Positions 44,301-54,044 of a stretch of 64,000 nt of DNA are shown here, one piece after another. The position numbers were made by a program, and so were the translations under genes. The DNA comes from Mycteria americana. Taxonomy: Eukaryota; Chordata; Aves; Ciconiiformes; Ciconiidae. Location: contig NC_134366.1 of assembly GCF_035582795.1 (NCBI RefSeq), positions 7,608,828 through 7,672,827 on the forward strand. The letters are read 5' to 3'. Below the pieces are notes generated by a model, which made no database searches, had not been told where the DNA came from, and worked only from the letters and a program-made list of their open reading frames with translations. Each line of letters starts with the position of its first letter. Position 1 is the stretch's first letter.

Positions 44301-45025
44301 GGCATCAAAAGAACTTGCACTACTCTCAGCCACAGATGGAAAGAGTACAGATAAACTCATCTGTTAAAGCTCTTCCATTGAGTTTATGCCACAGAAATTA
44401 CACCCTTAATTTTTGCCACCATAGTAATGTGCATATATGCATGTCTCTTGCAGGTGAACATGAATCTGTTCTCCCAGAATCAATGGTCAATGCTGTTTTA
44501 ATTAATAAAAACGTTAGAAGAACAAAGTCATTTACAGAGCGTGTTCCTGTCAGAAAGGTCAGACTGGAGATGACCAGCAGTGGCAACGTACAGGACCACT
44601 CACCATGGCGTACCCACCTGGGAATTCACCGCCTGGTGCAAGCCCCTTGTCAAGGAGTTACCTGGGATCTTTCCCACTGCAAGAATGGACCATGCAGTTT
44701 TGACAATCAGAGACTGATTTCAAAGGGAAACGGCACACTGCAAGCCAAGGAATTAGAAGGAGCAAGTGAACTATCTACGCTCAGTCAACTGGGAAGTTCA
44801 AGCATGTTGAACAGTTTCAGCAAAGAGAATGGCAGCAACATTTCAAGCACCTGCCAAAAGCCTCCTCTGGAATCAGCCACTTCAGCAGTTTGGACACATC
44901 AACATATTTCTTCTACAAAATGCATGCCAGCCTGCAATAAACTGAACTTTTACCCTTTCCCTAATAAAAAAGGGCCCAGAATTTCTGAAGCAGCAAGGAG
45001 GCTTGGATTATATGTCTCACAATGA
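39960..45025 (+). CDS. C9orf152: C9orf152-like uncharacterised protein, two coding exons
   Basis: Two exons (39960-40188 and 44454-45025) join in phase 1 into 266 residues. The protein resembles human C9orf152 (about 239 residues), whose function is unknown. Shared blocks as I recall the family: a charged helix LLEEQYDHIKQKQKLQ (53-68), ESMVNAVLINK (85-95), SPWRTHLGIHRLVQ (126-139), and the C-terminus YPFPNKKGPRISEAARRLGLY (about 243-263). No signal peptide or membrane segment is visible, and the middle is Ser/Asn-rich and probably disordered. The start is the first ATG in the open frame; a second lies three codons on. Two poly(A) signals follow. The gene lies between divergent XYLB and NUB1. 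In human, C9orf152 is on chromosome 9, so this could be the ortholog moved or a paralog; that is unresolved. Confidence 0.75.
41264..41312 (+). repeat. (AG)n microsatellite, about 24 units
   Basis: An uninterrupted AG/GA dinucleotide array, inside the intron of the C9orf152-like gene. Confidence 0.97.
42568..42631 (+). repeat. Two-copy 27-base direct repeat
   Basis: ACAG(T/C)ATTTA(C/T)TTTAGGAATTAAATGG occurs twice, with starts 37 bases apart and two mismatches. It looks like a local tandem duplication. Confidence 0.8.
44454..45025 (+). CDS. C9orf152: C9orf152-like exon 2 (terminal coding exon)
   Basis: 572 nt completing Gly77 and encoding residues 78-266 and the stop TGA. The acceptor is CTCTTGCAG with a short pyrimidine tract. 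The frame happens to stay open upstream to an ATG at 44276, but that extension lacks family likeness and the splice phase fits exon 1 exactly. Confidence 0.78.
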
Positions 45026-45570
45026 AGACATTCAGTAATACATAAAACTTAGTCAAAAACTTGACTAAAACTTAAAATAGCAAAATAGTCTTCCTAGTTA
45101 CACTGATCGACCTGCTGAGGGTCTACTACTTTCATTAACCAAGGAAGATCCTTACTATATAATCTGTTGTTTTACAGTACAGTGCAAAATGAGGTGTTCC
45201 CATGAAGATGCTGGGCTGCAATGACAGATACTTATTTCTGTTATTTGAGATATGAGCAATTTTACCTTTTTTTTTTTCCTATTTCCAGGTTACTGATTTT
45301 AGAAACGAAGATTTTATCACAGTAATATTTGAAATATCTGAACGAGCTGTAGCAAAGACTAGTAGAACTACTGATGAAGCAACGAGGCTAAATTTCAGTA
45401 TGGTACTATTTAATTAGACAATAAACAAGTAACAAATGAAACAGTATTGAAGGTGGTTGGTACACTTAACATATGATTTCATCATTCACTTTCTCAAAAA
45501 AAGATGTTCAAGATACTTTCTGACGTGTGTATTTTTAAAATCAATGAATAAAACCTCTCCTCATTTCTGT
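45026..45570 (+). terminator. C9orf152: 3' UTR and poly(A) signals of the C9orf152-like gene
   Basis: AATAAA occurs at 45420-45425 and again at 45547-45552; the second is followed by a TG/T-rich stretch (TTCTGTTGTTGTTTT) typical of a downstream element. The second is the better candidate for the transcript end. An AATAAA inside the coding exon near 44960 is unlikely to be used. Confidence 0.55.
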
Positions 45571-46899
45571 TGTTGTTTTAATGGGACTTAGTAAATGTCA
45601 CCTTTTTCTTACATATAAATTCTATAATAACATATTGTTGGTTCCCACCTGTCCCCAGTATTTCCTTAGAAAACAAAAGTCTGACATAATTACTTAGCTC
45701 CCCGATACCGTATATCAACGTACCTTCCTTACCAGAAGTATAATGCATCTTTCTGTTGTTACAACTGTATGCGCACAAAGGGGATATTACCATTTCAACT
45801 ACACAAATATAACTGTTGTAGTACAATTATTTTTTATAGATAGGGTTTAACATTTTCTCTTGTGGCACAACTGCACCACAAACCTGTGTAAGTTTTTAAA
45901 AGTGAGTAGTTATTGCTGGTCTCCCCTCCTGCAAGATCTTTAGAGGAAGGAGACCCTCTTTTGCAGGTGCTTTTCAATGACGAAAACATGAGTTACGTAT
46001 CACCAGCTTCTGGCTGCAAGTATTCAGACAGGTCTCTTTCTCAAATGTAGGCCTCAGAAAAATTGAAGACTTGAAATGTCTCCCCATTTCATGATGACAT
46101 TAATTTTGAGCTATACACCTAGCAGCCACTGGCTCTTCTGAACCATTCTGTATCTACCTGAGTCCTGAAAGGACAGCAAAATGAGGATCAGGTGGACGGC
46201 CCACAAAGCTCTTCATGATCCCTGCAAACAGTCTGCAAGCGCACGTCCCCAGTTACCAGCACTGTCTCAAAATCACACCATCCACACACAAAAAAGTGAG
46301 GAAAAAAAAAAAGATGCCAAAGATGCTCAGCTGTAGTTTATGTCCTTCTAGACACAAACTCTTCTCACCAAGAAAGATAAACCGTCCCCTCAACAGGTAT
46401 CTTGAATACAGAGTTAATACCAACGTGCAAATAAAATCCTGTTGTCAAAGAGATAGCAGTGTTATCCATTTCTAAGAGAAACTACCATTTTCTTTGCATC
46501 CAACACAACTTCAAACCATTAATCCTTCACGCAATTCCACTGACTCTTGTTGTGCTTGTGGAGATGTTTGCACAGATCTGTCAGAGCCTACACTTCCATT
46601 GCAGGAGATTCACAGCTGTAAGTGTACCACAGTACTTTGTTAGGGCCACAAAAATAGAAAAAATATATCATGGAATGTAATGCTATTTTACTCCCTCTGG
46701 CCAAACATCATTTCCTCTATGCCCAAACTCTAGTGTCCCACACCAATCCAGCCACCACCAGCAGGTAGGCAGGCACCTTGTCTCCTGGAAGTGACAGTCC
46801 TTAACATAGTGCTGAAAAGCACTAGCTATTACCAATAGCGATGAGTACACCACAGTAACTCCTGAAGAATTTTCCACTCATCCTCAGTAAAAGCAGCAG
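45571..46899. other. Intergenic, nothing recognised
   Basis: AT-rich sequence between the end of the C9orf152-like gene and the second CR1 copy. No exon, RNA gene or repeat family was recognised. Confidence 0.6.
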
Positions 46900-48043
46900 A
46901 ATCATAGCCTCACAGAATCATTTAGGTTGGAAAAGACCTTCAAGATCATCAAGTCCAACCGTTAACCTAGCACTGCCAAGTCCACCACTAAACCATATCC
47001 CTAAGCACCACATCTACACCTCTTTTAAATACCTCCAGGTTTTGTGGCTCAACCGCTTCCCTGGGCAGCCTGTTCCAATGCTTGATAACCCTTTTGGTGA
47101 AGAAATTCTTCCTAATATCCAATCTAAACATTCCCTGGCGCAACTTGAGCCCATTTCTTCTTGTCCTATGGCTTGTTACTTGGGAGAAGAGACCAACACC
47201 CACCTCACTACAACCTCCTTTCAGGTAGTTGTAGAGAGCAATAAGGTCTCCCCTCAGCCTCCTTTTCTCCAGGCTAAACAACCCCAGTTCCCTCAGGCAC
47301 TCCTCATCAGACTTGTGCTCCAGACCCTTCACCAGCTTCGTTGCCCTTCTCTGGACACACTCCAGCACCTCAATGACTCTCTTGCAGTGAGGGGCCCAAA
47401 ACTGAACACAGTATTCGAGGTGCGGCCTCACCAGTGCCGAGTACAGGGGCACAATCACTTCCCTAGTCCTGCTGGCCACGCTATTTTTTATACAAGCCAG
47501 GATGCCATTGGCCTTCTTGCCCACCTGGGCACACTGCTTGCTTATATTCAGCCATCTGTCAACCAACACCCCCAGGTCCTTCTCTGCTGGGCAGCTTTCC
47601 AGCCACTCTTCCCCAAGCCTGTAGCGTTGCATGGGGTTGCTGTGGCCCAAGTGCAGGACCCGGCACTGAGCCTTGTTGAACCCCATACAATTGACCTCGG
47701 CCCATCGATCCAGCCAGTCCAGATCCCTCTGTAGAGCCTTCCCACGCTCAAGCAGATCAACACTCCTGCCCAACTTGGTGTCATCTGCAAACTTACTGAG
47801 GGTGCACTCGATCCCCTCATCCAGATCATTGATAAAGATATTAAACAGAACTGGCCCCAATACTGAGCCCTGGGGAACATCACTTGTGACCGGCCGCCAA
47901 CTGGATTTAACTCCATTCACCACAACTCTTTGGGCTTGGCCGTCCAGCCAGTTTTTTACCCAGCGAAGAGTACGCCCATCCAAGCCATGAACAGCCAGTT
48001 TCTCCAGGAGAATGCTGACATAGGTTTGGGAAGAGGTGTTCAT
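46900..48043 (-). mobile_element. CR1 LINE, 5'-truncated, with an open partial reverse transcriptase frame
   Basis: A longer CR1 copy in intergenic DNA. The minus-strand frame from 48043 to a stop at 46988 is open for 351 codons. It shows the reverse transcriptase motif [18 protein letters not shown], the catalytic FADDTK motif, then the CR1 C-terminus ending LRDMV. The 3' tail carries imperfect ATTCTGTG-type octamers near 46900. The upstream two thirds (ORF1, the endonuclease and the start of the RT domain) are missing, so it is not autonomous. The CR1 match appears to start near [16 protein letters not shown], about 20 bases inside the frame, so the ATG at 48043 is probably from flanking DNA. 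Confidence 0.95.
46988..48043 (-). pseudogene. CR1 ORF2 C-terminal fragment (uninterrupted 351 codons)
   Basis: This is the coding part of the 5'-truncated CR1 copy. It lacks the endonuclease and the N-terminal fingers of the reverse transcriptase, so it is treated as a dead retrotransposon gene despite the open frame. The palm motif FADDTK, thumb and C-terminal region are present without stops or shifts. Confidence 0.85.
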
Positions 48044-50369
48044 TGTGATTGTTCAGGTTTTCTAGTGTTTTCAATTAACTGGCCTGCCCAGATTAGTTTC
48101 CAGCTCAGATGCTGATTTCTATTTCTGGGTAGGCATGAGACATGAATAATAAGAATCATAGCTACATATTTTTTTCTTCACAGTGGCTACAGTTTTTCAA
48201 GAAAGATTAGAAAGAAAAAAGATAAAACACAGATATGCATAATAGGTATAGGTATAATAAGGAGAAAACACTAGATAACAACTAGCCCATATGAAACAAG
48301 AAACTACCTGGAGGGTAATACTTAAAAAAATTCATTGTCCTTTGATATGTGGTATACGTTAGCTTTCTATTTACTTGTCTTGCTGATTTGTACTCCTGCC
48401 TATCATTATACTGGCATGTTAACTTTGTTATATCTCCAAGTCTGTAGACCACAAGAGAATCAAATAAAGCTAAAGGAATAACTGAAAGAAAAATCCCATG
48501 TTAGCAAGAGGCCGCTATTAAAACTATTAAAAAATTAATTCACGATCATTTTACCTAGATACTTGCAATGACACACTTGAAAACATTTCAGTGAATGCAA
48601 CTTCGACTTTTAAATCTTTTAAATCAGTACCATAGAAAGTTTATAACCTTATCTAGCCACTTACCTACTCTATAAACCCTTTTGAACTAAATTAGTGATA
48701 TTATTTTCTGCAAACACTTTTGAATTGATTTTAAAGTGCTCTGAATTAGTTATCTTAATTAAACACAGACCTTGAATACCTTGATTTAAAACTCGGTGCA
48801 GGTTTATGCGTGGACTAAATAACTAACTCCTTTGTAAGCTCTTTCATACAAACACTTTGTCCTTTCCTGAGCCTTCTCTAGCATATTACTGTGCTTTGTA
48901 CTGACTGGAACTTATTTAGAAAAGGCATTTCGCCTTTGGAGAAGTCTTTCAGTTTCATTCCCAAGGACATTATGGAAGAACAATTTCAGTAAATTTTGAT
49001 TTGTTAGTGGAGTAGTTTTAGTTATGACAAAAGTTGCTAAGCTTACATTTCAAGAGAATGAAATATTACACAAGCACATTGCCTAATGAGAAAATTACTT
49101 TTTTCCTAAAGCAGCTGTAGTAAAAATGAAACAGGAAAACATGAGAAAAAATTCAAAACTTCAAATATGAGAAAGTCCCATTTCTCAAGTGCACCTGCTT
49201 TTCAACGCCCTTTACTGTTAGCTTCTTCATGTTTGGAGACCATGGGACAGTAACTTTCATAACTCTGTTACCATAGCTTTCACTAAGTTTCAAGCATTGA
49301 ACTCAAGACTTCCATAAAAGCAAGTTTACTCTTATCAGTAGGCAAACAACTTGACTGATTTATGCACATAGGGGAGCCTAGAATCCTGAAATTCTAGTTC
49401 AATGTCTTGTTCACAAGCTCATCATACCTGTTCCCACTGCCAAAGCTGCAGTATGCAGCACCCCCACTTAGTCTGCACGACTGCCTAAGGAAAATGTTTT
49501 ACATAAGGACAGCCCTCCAGGCCCATCCGTACTGGAATAAATAATACTCCAGTGCAATGATTTCAGTCACACATCAGAGCAGTTAGAATGAAATCTCTTT
49601 GCTGCTGGGACAGCTAGTCCCATTAGAGAATTAACCCATGAGTTAATTATTTCTGGTGTAGCCCATTAAAAGAACACTTGTGTCTTTTACAGGCACCAAA
49701 AAGATCCTAGGAACAAGCCCCAACCGCCTGAGAGCCTTGCATACAAATACAACATTGATCAGTCTACGTCATCCAGCCAAATGTCTGTGTGGCTGCGTAT
49801 CATACTCCCACTCTCGGACATTATGGGGACTAGAAGTGACACTCCAGCACTATCTCAGCTGGAGGTGGTATCTAGTACCAGATTTTCCCCACACACCACG
49901 TATTCTTCCAGCCCAGTCTCTGAACCTAGGTTAAGTTTTAACTGCCCCACAACTAGGCAAGAACCTGCTCACCACCCCTGAAGGGGAAATACAAGCCTGC
50001 ACAGGAAAGCTCGCCCTGAAAACTACCCTCAAAGAACACAGCAAAAAAATTACACACTGACCCTCCCTGGCACCTTTCACAGCACCTCAGCCTTTTGGGA
50101 AATGCTCCCTCTCAGCACTGACAGGAATTTCAGCCCCTTTTGCCTCACACATGGAAAGGCTGCGGCTGAGGGGTGGCTGCAGTGTGCTCAGCCTCCTGCA
50201 GGCCCCAAACCCTCTTGGAAAGCAGACTCGCTCAGGTAGCCAAGCGCCTTGGGGACCCCCACCACCACGTCCCAGGGGACAAGCAAACCAGGCCGGGTTG
50301 TAGGACAGTAGGAGGACAGCAGCACCTGCCACTAAGCAACACAAAACCAACAAACGCCTCGCCTCCAAA
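48044..50369. other. Intergenic, upstream of NUB1
   Basis: AT-rich up to about 49700, then increasingly GC-rich toward the NUB1 CpG island. No exon or repeat family was recognised. Minus-strand frames near 50087-50489 lack an ATG start or family likeness. Confidence 0.6.
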
Positions 50370-51240
50370 TGAGGGCGGGCCGCTAAGATGGCGGGCGGAG
50401 CGTGGCTTCAACCACGTGACGAGCGCCTGCGGCCCTCCCCTTGCCCTGGGCCTTCCGGGCTTCCGTAGGCACCTGCCCCTCCCCGACAATAAACAGCTGG
50501 TGTGACGTGTGCGTAAGCCCCGCCCCTCGCGCCCATCCCACCTCCCGGAAGGTGGGCGGTGACTGGCGGGTGCGCAGGTAAGCGCGCGACAGCGCCGCGG
50601 GGGCGGGGCTTGCGCTTCGCCCCGCCTCCCGCCGCCCCGGCCGTTGCTCGGGGCCGAGGTGCCGCCCCGGCCGCTGCCGGCTCCGTCGCCTCAGGGAGGG
50701 CGGCCCCCGCCAGCCCCAGCCCCGGCGCCGGGCCCGTGACGGGGTTCGGGGCAGGGGGGAGCAGCTGCGCGAGGGCCCGAGCTCCCCTCAGAGACTGCCT
50801 GGGCCCCGAGGCCCGGCCTCCGCCGCGGGGCGCAGGTGGGTGCCCGAGGGCCGAGGCGGCGGGAGCTCCGTCCCGGCGCTGCGCTGGGGAGCGCCCCTCC
50901 GCCCGCCCCCTCCCCGCCGTGCCTGCTCGGCCCGGCCGCCTCCCTCCTTGCGGTTTCCCGCTCAGAAGCGGGGGCTGGTTGCATCAGCTCCGCTGCTGCC
51001 ATGGGAGGCTCCTGCTGCGGTTGCCCGAGTGCTCCCTGGGTGCGGTGTTTCGGAGGCGCCTAGAAAGGGCGGCGACTTCGTGGCCGTGCGTGAAACCCCC
51101 TGGTGACACCGGTGGCCGAGGTGGTCTTGGCCCTGTCGTGGTAGGGGAGAGACTGGATGTGCCCTGGGGGAGGCCTAGGGACTCCCCAGGACCCCAGGCT
51201 GGGAGTGGCAGCGTTCGGGTTTCCATCCTTCCGTTGAGCT
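50370..51240 (+). promoter_or_regulatory. NUB1: CpG island and promoter of NUB1
   Basis: A strongly CpG-rich block upstream of the NUB1 coding exons. In order it holds a YY1-type AAGATGGCGG at 50385-50394, an E-box CACGTGAC at 50413-50420, a CRE-like TGACGT at 50503-50508, a GC box CCCCGCCCC at about 50518-50526, and an ETS-type CCGGAAG at 50545-50551. No TATA box is seen. A consensus donor follows at 50578, so transcription most likely starts between about 50390 and 50550. Factor binding is inferred from motifs only. Confidence 0.75.
50545..50577 (+). other. NUB1: Probable end of NUB1 noncoding exon 1
   Basis: GCGCAG|GTAAGC at 50577/50578 is a full-consensus donor inside the CpG island, with the next plus-strand acceptor matching NUB1 at 53925-53926. 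The exon's 5' end is unknown and the start given here is arbitrary. Other donors (for example CAG|GTGGGT at 50834) could give alternative first exons. Confidence 0.45.
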
Positions 51241-53740
51241 GCTGGCTCCTGGGTTTTTTTGCACATGCTGCTGCTTCAGTCTCTTACCCCTCCTTCAGCC
51301 ACGGCGGGATGTATCGTAGTTGTGCCAGGTAGCTTTCCTCCTTGTTTTTAGGAAAAAATAATGTGTACTGTTTTACTAGTAAACTGCTCTCAGAATCGTC
51401 TGTTCTTTCCCTCAAAAGTTAGGCCTTTGAACCTTATTTCTGTAATTGTTTTCTTTTGTGTCATGTATTAAGACCAGCTGGCTTTAGAGGATAACATTTT
51501 AGTTACAGAAGCTCAGCCTGGCATTCAAAATGGCCTTTGGGAAATACCCTTGATTGTTGACTCACATTCATTTTGAGAAAGTCCCTTGAAACTCTTACCG
51601 AAAGTGAAATTGTGTCAGGAGCACTTGTGGTGTTGGCTGGTGGAAAAGTAAGTCTCAAATGTTTTTGCTAAGGATTTTCTTGCAATTTAGTTATGGTGAA
51701 ATAGTAATATATGGTAAACATTAGTTTACCATAATGGTAGCTTAAATGGTAGCTAAAATGGTAGCTTTTGTGGTTGTGAAAGCAAAATTTTTTTTTTTAA
51801 TAGAGGGTTGGAAAGAATAAGTTTAATTGGAGACTCCAGTGGTGTTTTCTGTTTTAATAGCTTACTGAGAAATCACAAACTTATAAAACTATAAAAAGAT
51901 GAATGACCAGTTTATAAATGCCACTCGTATTGACAATTCATAGTCTGAAGTGTAGGTTGCAATTTTAGACTTTATCTGGATGCCTCAAAGCCATGGATAT
52001 CTTTTTGTTTCTCAAGTTAAGTAGAATTATAGCTATAAAACGGTTCTTCAGCATAACCAAAACGTGGGAAAATGATGGTTACAGGTTGTTAATGAGAATT
52101 GCCTGGCATGTTTTGGAAAAGGGGGAAAGTTGCATTAATAACTTCAATGCAGTCTTTTGAAAATTGAGCATGTTTATTGCTTTCTGCTTTGTAAATGTTG
52201 TGTTTTGCCTTGGCCCTAAAGTAATAACAACAACAACATCATCATCATCCCAGCAAGAAAAAGAATGCATGGTTGTCTCTCCTAGTTTGGACAGACACTA
52301 TGCAAATTATAGCAATCCAACAGGAAGGATTGTTAAACCATCCACTTGCTCAGTTAATCCTTCTGGCTCCTCTCTAGAAGAGACTATTGTCTTTGCAGTT
52401 CAAAGATTCTTTGTAGCTCACTAAAGCTGGGGTTGAGGTAAGGTTAACCAGTAAATTTACCACACATTTGATGTTTGCCTGCATGTTTCTGCTCTCAAAT
52501 AGTGTTTTTCTGAGCAAGGAACAGTTTTTGAGACTGAAAAAATGGATAGAAATGTTTCATTCTTCTGTCCCCTTTTCTCCTGAGAGCTATATGCTAATAA
52601 ACAAGAATGAGAAAAGGAAACCACTCTGAAAGAAAAGTGAAACTGATTAATCAAATTTCAATGCCAACCTTAATGCATATATGCCAACATTTTAAATGCT
52701 TTTCTGTAGAAATTAAAGGACAACTTCCATATGATTCCCAGTGTCCAAGAGCCAGAAGTCTCCCGTGCTTTAACATGCACACAGATTTTCTTTGTTTTTT
52801 GTCTGTTGAGGTCACTGCACCCACCTTTCCTTGCGCTCTCTGCCTTCCCTATTTCTTGGGGTTTGGTTGTTTTTTTTTTTCGAGGGACATGCTGATTCAC
52901 TCAGAGGTTACTGCTTGCTTAGAGCTGAATAAGAATAACCTGTGGTGATGAATTCTGCCTAAACTCTTACCTGTGAGCCAGGGAGCTGCTCTGTTCAGCT
53001 CACTGTCATCTTCTCCCCAGTGCTGGGTACTTTAATGCCTGGTGCACATTTACAATACATGTCATCTCTGATCTCAGCCTCTGCACTTTATGTTGCTTGT
53101 GGCCCGTGTGCCTGTTCTAGCTTTGCAGTGGGAAGAGCGTCTCGTGGACTATGAAAAGTGGCACCCTGCTATTCCATCTTTGTGAAACCAGGATTTTACA
53201 ATACCATTTTATGATACTATTAAACTTGTTTGCTTGGCAAATGATTGATATCAGGGAGGGGAGGCGTAGATCGTTGTCTGCTCTTAGCTCTCCGGGCTCT
53301 AGCTGATCTCGCTTTGCTGGAGAACTGTGAGCTTTGCCTTATGGTCTTCCCACGGTGGAGCTTGTGGTTCTGAGATGTTCCCTCCTGACACTTCTTTTCT
53401 GGCCTCTCAGAGGGAGAACTAATTCATGTTGAACTGTCCACTGGTGTAGAAAGGCTGTGGGAGAAGCAGGAAGGCAGAGGTGCAGCAAGGACACGTTCTA
53501 GAGGGGGGGGTGGGTTGAGCAGCCCTGTCCAGGGCAGGGCAGAAGAATTGAATTATGGATTTTGATGAATCAGCATCTTCTGCAATTCCAGCTCATGTGA
53601 GGGGTCAGAAAGAGGTTTAATTTGTCTTGAATTGGCAAGGTCCAACACAGAGGGCTTCTGAATTATCCCTACTCCAATCCAGGTTTCACCTCCTTTCCAA
53701 TTTTTTTATAATAATTTGGACTCAGGCTCCCCTTCCTACC

Positions 53741-53769
53741 ATTTTATGCATGTATTCCATGCATAAAAT
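53741..53769. repeat. Perfect 12-bp inverted repeat, 5-base loop
   Basis: The arms ATTTTATGCATG and CATGCATAAAAT are exact reverse complements around TATTC, in NUB1 intron 1, about 160 bases before exon 2. A related ATGCATAGAATACATTTTAT follows directly. Confidence 0.85.
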
Positions 53770-53927
53770 GCATAGAATACATTTTATACTCAACTTTTTT
53801 GGCAGATTTCTGAAATGTCACTTAGACTTCTTGAAAAAGTACAGTATTTTAGTACAGGAAAGCTATATTAAAAGATTTATTATTTTTTGTTCTTTTCCCT
53901 TCCACTTGTGGTTTTTTTTTTTAAAGA

Positions 53928-54044
53928 ATGGCACAAAAGAAGTATTTAATAGCAAAACTGACAAGTTGCTTAAGAGAGGACAAAATTCAGCTATGGAAAC
54001 CACCATATACAAATGAAAAAAAAGAAGCTGGTAAAGAGATGAAG
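53928..54044 (+). CDS. NUB1: NUB1 exon 2 (first coding)
   Basis: 117 coding nt, residues 1-39. Begins [18 protein letters not shown] and continues IQLWKPPYT. The acceptor TTAAAG follows a T-rich tract; donor AAG|GTAAAT. Phase 0. Confidence 0.95.

Larger units (their letters stand above)
40189..44453 (+). other. Intron of the C9orf152-like gene
   Basis: A 4.3-kb intron with GT/AG ends. It holds a pure GA microsatellite and a two-copy 27-base duplication (42568-42594 and 42605-42631). No other exon was recognised. Confidence 0.7.

Noticed and set aside
44276-44453. ATG-started N-terminal extension of the C9orf152-like exon 2
   Set aside because: The acceptor at 44452-44453 and the phase match to exon 1 explain the frame better; residues upstream have no family likeness.
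47042-47734. 230-codon plus-strand frame (and a similar 175-codon one at 21099-21626)
   Set aside because: Both are antisense shadows of the CR1 reverse transcriptase frame; they recur only because the CR1 sequence recurs.
50087-50368. Minus-strand frame with a hydrophobic start, suggesting a divergent membrane-protein gene
   Set aside because: The first codon is TTG, not ATG; there is no family likeness, and no downstream exons were found.
50559-51332. 257-codon plus-strand frame across the NUB1 CpG island
   Set aside because: Begins at GTG, runs through the consensus donor at 50578, and its Pro/Ala/Arg-rich translation is what high GC content produces by chance.
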